A stretch of DNA of 64,000 nt, taken from the NCBI RefSeq assembly GCF_947492645.1, contig NZ_CANLMZ010000017.1:25040-89039 (forward strand). The letters run 5' to 3'. The notes under the pieces were generated by a model that was given only the letters and a program-made list of their open reading frames with translations, ran no database searches and was not told where the DNA came from. Position 1 is the first letter of the stretch; the number at the start of each line of letters is the position of its first letter. Positions 18,230 through 26,695 of the stretch are shown here, piece after piece. This stretch comes from an uncultured Pontibacter sp. Lineage in GTDB: Bacteria; Bacteroidota; Bacteroidia; Cytophagales; Hymenobacteraceae. Made by a program: the position numbers and the translations under genes.

Positions 18230-19339
18230 ATGAAAGTAACCACTCCCACGCTATTACTGGACAAGCAGAAAGCCCTGAAAAACATCCAAAGGATGGTAGA
18301 GAAAGCCAGCAACAGCGGCGTTCGCCTGCGTCCTCATTTTAAAACGCATCAATCGGCACAGGTTGGTGAGTGGTTTCGTGCAGTTGGCATAGACTCCATT
18401 ACGGTATCATCAGTTAAAATGGCCCGTTATTTTGCAAACAACGGCTGGAACAATATACTGATCGCTTTCCCGGCTAACATACTGGAAATGGAAAGTATAA
18501 ATGCCCTTGCCTCCGAAATAAACCTGCACCTGGTGGCCGTAAACATCGAAACCGTGGAGGCCCTTGCTGCAGAACTGACGCAGCCGGTGCGCATCTGGCT
18601 GAAAGTGGATACCGGCTATGGCCGTACTGGTATTTTACCGCATGCCCACACTGACCTGGACGCAATTCTGGATGTTATACAACAATGCGAGAATATTTGG
18701 TTTGAGGGCTTTCTGACCCACGACGGACACACCTACAAGGAAACAGAAAAGGACGCAATCCAATCTATCCATAATACATCCCTTTTCCTGCTGCACCTCC
18801 TCCGCGACCGTTACATAGATGCGTTTCCGGAACTGAAGCTATCGTATGGGGATACTCCCTCGTGCAGCGTTTTAGAAGATTTAAGTGGTGTGGACGAAAT
18901 AAGGCCCGGCAACTTTGTATTTTACGACCTCACGCAACAGCACATCGGCTCCTGTACCTACAGCGATATTGCGGTTTGCATGGCGTGCCCTGTCGTGGCA
19001 AAACACCCTGAGCGTAACGAGATTATACTTTACGGCGGCAGCGTGCATTTTTCAAAAGACGTTCTACTGCAGGAGGATGGCACCCCATGCTATGGCCGTG
19101 TGGTAACATTAACAGAAAATGGGTGGTCTGGGCCAATGGATGGGATAGAAGTGGTGTCGCTGTCGCAAGAGCATGGCATTGTGCGGGCATCTGAAGAGCT
19201 ATTTGAGAAGTATAAAATAGGCGATGTGATGGGTGTTTTACCAGTACATTCCTGCCTTACAGCTGATTTGATGAAGGGCTACCTGACAACAGAAGGTGAT
19301 GTGTTAGAGCACTTGTCTGGTAAGGCGTTGCATGTTTAA
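18230..19339 (+). CDS. PLP-dependent D-serine dehydratase / D-threonine aldolase-like enzyme
   Basis: The 369-residue fold-type III PLP enzyme has an alanine-racemase N-terminal barrel. The PLP lysine is K38 in RPHFKTHQ. The C-terminal metal site reads PVHSCLTAD with H340 and C342. A His-x-Cys zinc pair is known for eukaryotic-type D-serine dehydratase (Dsd1), whereas D-threonine aldolases use His and Asp, so a dehydratase role is slightly favoured. The product would be pyruvate and ammonia from D-serine. The next gene, a cell-wall lytic enzyme, starts 2 bases after the stop, so the pair may deal with D-amino acids or wall turnover. Confidence 0.85.
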   Translation: MKVTTPTLLLDKQKALKNIQRMVEKASNSGVRLRPHFKTHQSAQVGEWFRAVGIDSITVSSVKMARYFANNGWNNILIAFPANILEMESINALASEINLHLVAVNIETVEALAAELTQPVRIWLKVDTGYGRTGILPHAHTDLDAILDVIQQCENIWFEGFLTHDGHTYKETEKDAIQSIHNTSLFLLHLLRDRYIDAFPELKLSYGDTPSCSVLEDLSGVDEIRPGNFVFYDLTQQHIGSCTYSDIAVCMACPVVAKHPERNEIILYGGSVHFSKDVLLQEDGTPCYGRVVTLTENGWSGPMDGIEVVSLSQEHGIVRASEELFEKYKIGDVMGVLPVHSCLTADLMKGYLTTEGDVLEHLSGKALHV

Positions 19340-19341
19340 GT

Positions 19342-20271
19342 ATGGGAAAGCAGGTGGATATGTGGCCGGAGGAGCAGGCCTCAAAAAGTGACAGAGTGGC
19401 GCTGGCAAGTATAAAAAATATCAAAAAGCCCGGTGTAAAGTATAAAGAACCCGCTAAACGTACGCCTTACCCCAAAAAAACAGGCAAACCAAGTAAACCT
19501 CGGGGTAAAAAGAAGAAGACAAAATCCGCCAGGCCTTTTTGGATAGGGGTTGCTTTTCTGGTAGCCATTGCCATGGGTGTGTTGTACGTAGAGTTCCTGC
19601 GGGAAGAGGAGCAACCTATATGGCCCGAAGGACACAGCCCAATGGGCAATAGTGTGCTCGGAGTGGATGTTTCACGGTACCAGCGTAAAATTAATTGGGA
19701 GAAGGTAAAAGAGAACGATGTTTCTTTTGCCTTTATCAAAGCTACAGAGGGCGTTAAACTGCAAGACAGTTTTTTTGAGCGCAACTGGGAAAAAACAGCT
19801 GAGGCAGGTATTTTAAGAGGTGCGTACCACTTTTACCTGCCACACCTGAAACCTGACGTACAGGCCAAAAACTTTATAAACACCGTTACGCTGGCTCCCG
19901 GCGATTTGCCTCCTGTGCTGGATGTGGAGGTGAGGGGTCGCATGCCGCTCAACCATTTCCGGGGCGACTTAAAAGAGTGGCTGGTGCTTGTAGAAAGAAA
20001 GTATGGCGTAAAACCGATTATTTACACAGGGCACAGTTTTTACAAAGATTACCTGGAAGGCTATTTCGATGAGTATCCACTCTGGATTGCCCACTACAAT
20101 GTTCGTGAGCTAACCCTTCAGAAAACCGACAGAACGCTTCTCTCTTTCTGGCAGCATACTGATAAGGGAGTTATAGAAGGAATAAAAGGCCACGTAGACT
20201 GTAATATTTTTTACGGCAGCCTTCGCGAGCTCAAAACGCTTTGTATACAGCCACCCGTTGCTAAAAAGTAA
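19342..20271 (+). CDS. Membrane-anchored GH25 lysozyme
   Basis: A 309-residue type II membrane protein. The first 65 residues are extremely basic (KPSKPRGKKKKTKSARP) and cytoplasmic, followed by one transmembrane helix (about 67-87). The periplasmic GH25 muramidase barrel starts with VLGVDVSRYQRKINW (catalytic Asp), with FAFIKATEG, RGAYHFYLP and PPVLDVEV carrying the other acidic residues. It cleaves peptidoglycan between MurNAc and GlcNAc. It is co-transcribed with the PLP enzyme upstream and ends at a shared convergent terminator. Confidence 0.9.
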   Translation: MGKQVDMWPEEQASKSDRVALASIKNIKKPGVKYKEPAKRTPYPKKTGKPSKPRGKKKKTKSARPFWIGVAFLVAIAMGVLYVEFLREEEQPIWPEGHSPMGNSVLGVDVSRYQRKINWEKVKENDVSFAFIKATEGVKLQDSFFERNWEKTAEAGILRGAYHFYLPHLKPDVQAKNFINTVTLAPGDLPPVLDVEVRGRMPLNHFRGDLKEWLVLVERKYGVKPIIYTGHSFYKDYLEGYFDEYPLWIAHYNVRELTLQKTDRTLLSFWQHTDKGVIEGIKGHVDCNIFYGSLRELKTLCIQPPVAKK

Positions 20272-20281
20272 AGATTTTTAT

Positions 20282-20320
20282 AAAACCAAAGGCGCAGTTG
20301 ATAGCTGCGCCTTTGGTTTT
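20282..20320. terminator. Bidirectional terminator between convergent genes
   Basis: Perfect 16-base arms (20282-20297 and 20305-20320, AAAACCAAAGGCGCAG and its complement) enclose a 7-base loop. A/T runs on both sides serve the lysozyme gene and the convergent Gly/Tyr-rich gene. Confidence 0.9.
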
Positions 20321-20334
20321 TAAGATTGCTTTAA

Positions 20335-21318
20335 TTAATATCTGTCGTACCCACTATCATAATCGCTGTGCCAGGTTCTGCCACGGTTGCGGCTATTTGT
20401 AAAGTCCTGTCTTTTGCTGCTGTCAAAGCTGTGGTTAGGGTCGTAATCGTAGTCGCTGTCCTTGTGGTGGATGCGTGCGTTTTCTGTATCGCGGGCATAT
20501 GGGTCATGCTGTTGTTGCCCTCCATAGCTGCCCGAGCTGTAGCCGCTCTGTCCGTAGCCGCCTCTGCCTGAGCTGGAGCCATAATTGCTACCGGATGAAC
20601 TGCCCCTGCCATAGTTGTCGCTGTTGTAGGATCCCATAGAGCCATAATCGCCCATGCCTGAGCCTCTTGCGCTGCGGTTGTAGCCGCTGCCCATATAGTT
20701 GCCTTCGGAGCCGCCGTAGTTACCCGAAGAAGACGAGCCAAAGTTATCGCGATCCCAATAATTGCTGCTGTTGTTCATGCCGCTGCGGCTCTGCATCTGG
20801 TTTGGTCCAAAATCATAGCTATCTTGGTTCCCGCCCTGAAATCTTCTGGAAACATCAGAACCGTAAAGCGAGTCGGGGTTATCATCGTGGCGGTAGCCGG
20901 TGCCGTGGCTGTCGTAGTCGCTGCTGTAGCCATACGAGCGTTGCCTTGATGGCCCGGATTGGCCCTGGCGACTGCCCATACCGCTTTCGAATTGAGAACC
21001 GGACGCTGCGCCTGAGCCGCTGGAGCGCTGCGATGGATAACCACCTCTGCTGCTGCCAAAGCCCTGTGCACCGCCATAGCTACCCATGTTGCCGTAGTTG
21101 CGGGAGGTGCTGTAGGTATCGCCGCGGCCGCTTACATTTCTGGATCCGGCCATTTCGTTGCCTTGGTTCCCCCAGGTACCGCCATAGCTTTCGTTACCGT
21201 AACCGCCCCTGGCTGCAGAGCCATAGTCATCAAAGCGGTAATTGCTGTCTTGCTCCGGATGCCTGTAACGGTCTGAGCGGCGTGTATGGCCATATGGGTT
21301 CGATTGGTTTGTGTTCAT
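20335..21318 (-). CDS. Gly/Ser/Tyr-rich intrinsically disordered protein
   Basis: A 327-residue protein composed almost entirely of Gly, Ser, Tyr, Asn, Arg, Asp and Gln, with no hydrophobic core, signal peptide or membrane segment. Repeated SYG, GGYG, NYG and SGYG units recall the prion-like low-complexity regions of FUS and hnRNP proteins. Charged ends (RRSDRYRHPEQD at the start, HHKDSDYDYDPNH and SDYDSGYDRY at the end) frame it. It resembles the loosely defined SWFGD/low-complexity proteins of Bacteroidetes, which are often stress-induced. No enzymatic role is visible. The reading frame is supported by its unbroken length and by the terminator beyond it. Confidence 0.8.
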   Translation of the reverse strand: MNTNQSNPYGHTRRSDRYRHPEQDSNYRFDDYGSAARGGYGNESYGGTWGNQGNEMAGSRNVSGRGDTYSTSRNYGNMGSYGGAQGFGSSRGGYPSQRSSGSGAASGSQFESGMGSRQGQSGPSRQRSYGYSSDYDSHGTGYRHDDNPDSLYGSDVSRRFQGGNQDSYDFGPNQMQSRSGMNNSSNYWDRDNFGSSSSGNYGGSEGNYMGSGYNRSARGSGMGDYGSMGSYNSDNYGRGSSSGSNYGSSSGRGGYGQSGYSSGSYGGQQQHDPYARDTENARIHHKDSDYDYDPNHSFDSSKRQDFTNSRNRGRTWHSDYDSGYDRY

Positions 21319-21409
21319 AGTTTTCGGTTTAAATGGTTATGTGATACTGGTATTACACTTTATCTAAACGAAAGCTAAGGGGAGGGGTTAAGTTATTTTG
21401 CGGCAGCTG

Positions 21410-23209
21410 TTATTTGTTTCGGAGCTTATGCGTAGTGTAAGAGCCGTCATCGTCCCCGGGGTTTAAACTGCCTTTAAATGTGATTCCTTCTAAATAGGAG
21501 TTAAATTCACTCTTCTTCAAAGTATAACTCAAAGAAACGATAGCAGCGGCAATAACCACAACATAAGCTGCATAACGGATCGTGTCATAAAAGCCGTGGC
21601 GGGTGCGGTGTATAAGCAAGCGCAGAGGCATTAGCACCGGCTGTAGTATGGAGGCATGCAGTAGGTAATGGCGCACCCATTCCATAAAGCGTTCCTGGCC
21701 AATAACCACAATAGAGCTCACAATGGCTACATTTGTCAAGGCAAACAAGGCCATCATCTGCACATAAGGGTTATTGTACACATGGCCATACTTGTACTGG
21801 CTATACATGATAGCCCCCAGGCTTAGCGCACAGATCATGATGTTAGGCAGGCTTAGCCAGAAGTTGTTTTTAGGTTTATCGTCTTTTGGTGTGGGTATGT
21901 AGGGTACCTTAACCCGAAGTATGGCATAGACCAAACCAAGGCCAAAAATCCACCAGGTGCCTGTGCGCAGTATACCACCAAACATATGAAAGCCCTTCTC
22001 GTTTTTTTCGTGGTACCAGCGCTGCGCAAACTGCCTGATGCATATGGAAATACAGAAGAACGGCATAAACATCACCACAAATTCGCCTAACGACACATAC
22101 CACGGAAACTCAGCAAGTATAAGGGCAAGTGCAGGAATCAGGAAGTCGAAGAGGTTGAACACGCCAAACAGGTAGTAAAGCGGCAACGTGAAATAATGAA
22201 TTTTCTGGCGCCAGGTAAACTTTGTGAATAGCTTGGGATATACTGTGAAAAGTAATTCGAAGGTGCCGCGGGCCCACTTTATCTGCTGCTTAAAATAAGC
22301 GGCTAATGTTCCGGGTACTAAGCCTCTTGTTAATATCTTGGGTACGTAAACTGATTTCCAGCCTTTTGCGTGCAGCTGCATGGCAGTATGCATGTCCTCT
22401 GATAATCCGGCTGCATGGCCCCCAATGCTATCAAGCGCTTTTCTGCGGAACGTACAGTTAGCGCCGATGGCCTGTACGGTTCCGTAACTGTTCATGCCCA
22501 TCATCATTGGGCCATAAAAGCTATAAGTCTGCTCTGCGGCACCGTAGGCAACCAAGCTTTCTTTTTGGTTACTGTATGCCTGCACCACCTGCACAAAGCC
22601 TACATCTGGGTCCTCAAAGTATGGCAGCACTTCGTCCAGAAACTCTGGTTGCGGCACATGGTCCGGGTCAAGTATAAGGCAGATATCACCTGTAGCCTGT
22701 CGAAGTGCATTATTGATATTACCCGCTTTGGCATCTACTTTTACAGTTCGGGTTACGTGTATCACGCCCATGCGCTCACAGGCAGCTTTTAATGCCGGGT
22801 CATCTCTTTCGTCGCATAAGTATGTTGTATGGGGGTATCTTATGTTCTGGATGGCCTCCAACGTGCCCAAAATCATACTATGCGGTTCGCCGGGGCAGGC
22901 TGTTGTTAATATATCTACTGTATACTTCGTTTTTAGAATAGGTTTAACAGGCACGCTTACATCGTAGTAGTGATACCACTCATGCAGCGTGCGCAGTAAT
23001 TTAAAGCCCAACGCTGTAGTCAGGAGCCAGAACAGCGGCCCGTAACCTACATGGTCTTTATCCAGGAACCAGTAGAGGAAGAGTCCTAGCGTGAGTAGCC
23101 CAAGCATAATCATGAACCGCATGGCTCTGACATCTTTTGCTTTAGGTGCATGATCTAAATCTGCTGTGCCGGATTGTACTACCTGATGCTTTTGGCTGAA
23201 AAATACCAT
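21410..23209 (-). CDS. Processive polysaccharide synthase, GT2 (cellulose synthase-like)
   Basis: A 599-residue membrane glycosyltransferase. Two N-terminal helices precede the GT-A domain, and at least five helices follow. Catalytic features are D133 (YLCDERDD), the DxD motif at 181-183 (LDPDHVPQP), SED at 270-272 where TED is usual, and QQIKWARG at 308-315. The last replaces the canonical QxxRW with QxxKW. There is no PilZ domain. It is divergent from a glycosidase lipoprotein gene, so together they probably make and trim an exopolysaccharide. Cellulose, beta-1,3-glucan or another polymer cannot be told apart. Confidence 0.88.
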   Translation of the reverse strand: MVFFSQKHQVVQSGTADLDHAPKAKDVRAMRFMIMLGLLTLGLFLYWFLDKDHVGYGPLFWLLTTALGFKLLRTLHEWYHYYDVSVPVKPILKTKYTVDILTTACPGEPHSMILGTLEAIQNIRYPHTTYLCDERDDPALKAACERMGVIHVTRTVKVDAKAGNINNALRQATGDICLILDPDHVPQPEFLDEVLPYFEDPDVGFVQVVQAYSNQKESLVAYGAAEQTYSFYGPMMMGMNSYGTVQAIGANCTFRRKALDSIGGHAAGLSEDMHTAMQLHAKGWKSVYVPKILTRGLVPGTLAAYFKQQIKWARGTFELLFTVYPKLFTKFTWRQKIHYFTLPLYYLFGVFNLFDFLIPALALILAEFPWYVSLGEFVVMFMPFFCISICIRQFAQRWYHEKNEKGFHMFGGILRTGTWWIFGLGLVYAILRVKVPYIPTPKDDKPKNNFWLSLPNIMICALSLGAIMYSQYKYGHVYNNPYVQMMALFALTNVAIVSSIVVIGQERFMEWVRHYLLHASILQPVLMPLRLLIHRTRHGFYDTIRYAAYVVVIAAAIVSLSYTLKKSEFNSYLEGITFKGSLNPGDDDGSYTTHKLRNK

Positions 23210-23395
23210 TTATAAAAAGAGGGTGTAATAGTGTTCCAATTCATATTTGAGCTGGCCTGTTACCTGAAGCGTTTGTTCTAAAACTATGAACATCTGCCTT
23301 CTGGCCCCGTAGATATACTTGGCCTAATATTAAAAGTTGAAATTTTAACCACAATAAATAATATATTCATAATATAATTATATTTATTAATATTT

Positions 23396-24727
23396 ATGTC
23401 TAACTATCAGCGCCCCTTACTGCTGTTTGTCATTTCTGTGTTAGTTTCCTGGTTCTTATTTTGGATAGGCTGCTCTTCAAAACCTGCGGACCAGGAGAAG
23501 TATGTTGCTAAAAATCGTAAAGTAGAAGTTGTAAAAGAGTCTGATGGGCGCTACGTATTATACCGGAACGGGGAGCCATACTATATAAAAGGCGCTGCCG
23601 GATACGATTTTTACGACCGCCTTGCAGATTATGGAGGAAACTCTGTCAGGGTTTGGCATACAGATGATGCACAGCGCATTTTAGACGAAGCCCATAAAAA
23701 TGGGCTGACAGTAACGCTTGGTTTGTGGATGGCCCGAGAGAGGGAAGGCTTTAACTACTATGACAAGGATTTGGTGCAGCAGCAACTGGAAGAGCTAAAG
23801 CAGGTAGTGTTAAAGTATAAAGATCACCCGGCTTTGCTTATGTGGGGAGTCGGAAACGAGTTATATGCCGAGGGATCAAACGTTAAAGTATGGGATGCCG
23901 TGAACCAGGTAGCCGAAATGATACACGAAGTCGATCCGGATCATCCTACCACCACCACCGTGATGAACGTGCCAGTTAAGATCGTTAATATCATCGTGGA
24001 TCGTTGCCCGGCGTTGGACATCCTGTCCATCAACTCGTTTGGCGGCCTTTATTCTATGCATGATGAATTAGCTAAAACCGACTGGAAAGGCCCCTATGTG
24101 GTTTCTGAATTTGGTGCAATGGGCTACTGGGAATCTTATTTAACCTGGTGGATGGCACCGATAGAGCAAACTAGCTCAGAAAAAGCCGAATTCACACGAA
24201 AGTTTTATAAAGATATTATCCTGAAAGATACCACCCAATGCCTGGGCTCTTATGTGTTTATGTGGGGCAATAAACAGGAAACAACCCCAACCTGGTTTAG
24301 TATGATAAACAACGATGGCGAAGAAACAGAAATGGTGCAGGTGATGCAGGAACTGTGGAGTGGAACAGAGGCCCCAAACAAAGCACCCTATATCGCTTAC
24401 CTCAAGCTGAACAACCAATTCGCCTTCGACCAGGTTTACTTGCGCCCTGAGCAAACGTACCTGGGGGCTGCTTACCTCTTCGACCCCGATCAGGATTCTG
24501 TGCAAGTGCATTGGGAAGTGCTACCCGAGGTAAAAGCAGAAGACGGCAATACAGGCCAAGAAGAAACACCACAGCCTGTGCAAGGGCTGTTGTCTAATTT
24601 TAAAGATAATAAGCTGATCCTTAAAACGCCTAAAAAAGAAGGGGCTTACAGGCTATACTTATATGCGCGTGATGGAAACAAAAACATAGCCACAGCCAAT
24701 ATTCCATTTTATGTGATGAACTACTAA
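23396..24727 (+). CDS. Glycoside hydrolase lipoprotein (TIM barrel, GH2/GH5 type)
   Basis: A 443-residue lipoprotein with lipobox FWIGC near residue 26. A (beta/alpha)8 barrel follows, with the acid/base Glu in WGVGNELYAEG and a nucleophile Glu in YVVSEFGAMGYWE, the pattern of clan GH-A. A C-terminal beta-sandwich (about 330-443) ends with GAYRLYLYARDGNKNIATANIPF. A divergent polysaccharide synthase 186 bases away suggests it processes that polymer at the membrane. The upstream region is extremely A+T rich. Confidence 0.82.
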   Translation: MSNYQRPLLLFVISVLVSWFLFWIGCSSKPADQEKYVAKNRKVEVVKESDGRYVLYRNGEPYYIKGAAGYDFYDRLADYGGNSVRVWHTDDAQRILDEAHKNGLTVTLGLWMAREREGFNYYDKDLVQQQLEELKQVVLKYKDHPALLMWGVGNELYAEGSNVKVWDAVNQVAEMIHEVDPDHPTTTTVMNVPVKIVNIIVDRCPALDILSINSFGGLYSMHDELAKTDWKGPYVVSEFGAMGYWESYLTWWMAPIEQTSSEKAEFTRKFYKDIILKDTTQCLGSYVFMWGNKQETTPTWFSMINNDGEETEMVQVMQELWSGTEAPNKAPYIAYLKLNNQFAFDQVYLRPEQTYLGAAYLFDPDQDSVQVHWEVLPEVKAEDGNTGQEETPQPVQGLLSNFKDNKLILKTPKKEGAYRLYLYARDGNKNIATANIPFYVMNY

Positions 24728-24957
24728 CTTCTAAGGGTATACTTGTTTATGTTCAATTTTGGTGATTTGCATTGAAATGATTAAAAATTGTTTATTATCA
24801 ACTTAATGTATGTTTGGAGCCTTTTAGCACAACCAAGCCTAATAAACATAAGTAAATGCATCTATTCAAGAGTATAGGATAGCATGTAAAAATACAATAT
24901 TAGAGATATTTATTTTTAGCGTGTTCCTCTCTTGCCAAACTAAACAAGATATAAAGC

Positions 24958-25713
24958 ATGGCTAAGGTAATAGAGTTACAAGGAGGGTTACACCAACAGA
25001 AAGCCCACGATTTTTACCGCGAAGCATTAAGTATACTTACTGATTGCAAAATAGATTTTCTGGTTGGCGGCGGATTTGCCCTACGTCTGTACACAGACAT
25101 TATGCGGGATACAAAAGACCTTGATATTTTCTGCAGGTCCGGGGACTGCCCGCGAATACTTAAGGTGTTTAAAGAGCAGGGCTACGAAACAGAACTAACC
25201 GATGCACGGTGGCTGGCAAAAGCCAAAAACGGAGAACACTTCATGGACATCATCTTTAACAACCCAGGAAACCATTGTGCCGTGGATGACGCCTGGTTTG
25301 AAAGATCTGTTAAAAGCGAGCTGTTGGATTTTAAAGTAAGTGTTATACCTGCTGAAGCACTTATATGGTCTAAGTTGTATGTTCAGAACAGGGAGCGTTA
25401 TGATGGAGCAGACATCAACCACCTTATACTGCGCTACGGCACCAAACTAGACTGGAAATGGCTTTGGTCGCACATGGAAACGCATTGGCAGTTGCTGCTT
25501 GCCCAGTTTATGTCGTTTCAGTTTGTATACCCCTCAGAGAGAGACCTGATACCCAAGTGGCTGTTTGATGAATTGTTGATTAGAGCGCAGGAGCAGTATG
25601 ACATGCCGCTGCCCGTAGAGAGAATTTGCAGAGGCCCTTTGATTGACCAGACGCAATACGCAACCGATATCACCGATTGGGACTATAAGGTTGTAACCAT
25701 CAGATCAATTTAA
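24958..25713 (+). CDS. Nucleotidyltransferase-fold protein
   Basis: A 251-residue protein with the minimal nucleotidyltransferase core: DFLVGGGFALRLYTDIMRDTKDLDIF gives the GG and DxD metal-binding motifs, and FMDIIFN may supply the third Asp. The later segment PAEALIWSKLYVQNRERYDGADINHLI is typical of the AbiEii/aminoglycoside-adenylyltransferase-like superfamily. The substrate may be a small molecule, RNA or protein. The phosphoesterase gene starts 2 bases after its stop, which implies coupled function. Confidence 0.75.
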   Translation: MAKVIELQGGLHQQKAHDFYREALSILTDCKIDFLVGGGFALRLYTDIMRDTKDLDIFCRSGDCPRILKVFKEQGYETELTDARWLAKAKNGEHFMDIIFNNPGNHCAVDDAWFERSVKSELLDFKVSVIPAEALIWSKLYVQNRERYDGADINHLILRYGTKLDWKWLWSHMETHWQLLLAQFMSFQFVYPSERDLIPKWLFDELLIRAQEQYDMPLPVERICRGPLIDQTQYATDITDWDYKVVTIRSI

Positions 25714-25715
25714 AC

Positions 25716-26465
25716 ATGGCAACAAAAAAAGCAAAAGAAAAAAAACTTAAAATTGCAGCAGTAGGCGATATACATGTTCGGGAGAACGATACAGGAAAGT
25801 GGGAGGAGTATTTCAGGGAGGTATCGGAGAAGGCTGATGTGCTGCTATTGTGTGGCGATTTAACCGATACCGGTAGGGTGATTGAAGCGGAGGTGCTGGC
25901 ACATGAGCTGAAAGCATGCGCCATACCCGTAATAGCAGTTTTAGGCAACCACGACTACGAACGCGACAACCACGAAGACATACGAAAAACACTAGTACAT
26001 GAAAATGTGCATGTACTCGATGGTGATTGCATTGTGATTGATGGGGTCGGGTTTGCGGGTGTAAAGGGTTTCGGAGGCGGTTTTGACAAAGGAATGCTGG
26101 GTATGTTTGGCGAACCCATGATTAAAAGCTTTGTGCAGGAAGCTGTAGATGAAGCCCTGAAGTTAGATGGCGCCTTAGCCAGGTTGGATAGCGAAAACGA
26201 AAACCTTAAAAAGGTGGTGTTGCTCCATTACGCTCCAATTAAATCCACCGTTGTAGGAGAGCCGGAACAGATTTTCCCTTTTTTGGGCTCTTCAAGGTTG
26301 GCAGAACCCCTTAACAGGCGCGATGTGGTGGCGGCTTTTCATGGGCACGCCCACATTGGCACGTTAAAAGGCGAAACATCTAAAGGCGTAAAGGTGTTTA
26401 ATGTATCAAAGCCTATACTTTTAAAAGAAGGATTCGAGCAGCCATACTTTATGTTTGAAGTATAA
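25716..26465 (+). CDS. Calcineurin-like metallophosphoesterase
   Basis: A 249-residue cytoplasmic phosphoesterase. The five metal-binding motifs are visible: GDIHVRE, LCGDLTDTG, LGNHDYERD, VVLLHYAP and FHGHAHIG. The N-terminus is Lys-rich (KKAKEKKLK). It is co-translated with the nucleotidyltransferase and may remove a group added by that enzyme. The final codons again contain an AAGTATA word (GAAGTATAA, Glu-Val-stop). Confidence 0.88.
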   Translation: MATKKAKEKKLKIAAVGDIHVRENDTGKWEEYFREVSEKADVLLLCGDLTDTGRVIEAEVLAHELKACAIPVIAVLGNHDYERDNHEDIRKTLVHENVHVLDGDCIVIDGVGFAGVKGFGGGFDKGMLGMFGEPMIKSFVQEAVDEALKLDGALARLDSENENLKKVVLLHYAPIKSTVVGEPEQIFPFLGSSRLAEPLNRRDVVAAFHGHAHIGTLKGETSKGVKVFNVSKPILLKEGFEQPYFMFEV

Positions 26466-26695
26466 ATGCAACGTTTGCTTTTATATTATTGATGCAGCCT
26501 GTGTAAGACTAACTCGCTGCTTTTTAAGTTGCAATGCAATTAAAGTACAGAAAGTAATGTTGGCAGTCAAGAGGTTAGTTTGCTAAACGTTGTACCCATC
26601 GCTGCTTTAAGCACTTTGTCCCAAATTTATTCTAACTTTATGCTCTTTTAAATTGGAATCCTATTCCCTATTAAGTCTACAATTAAATTTAACAT

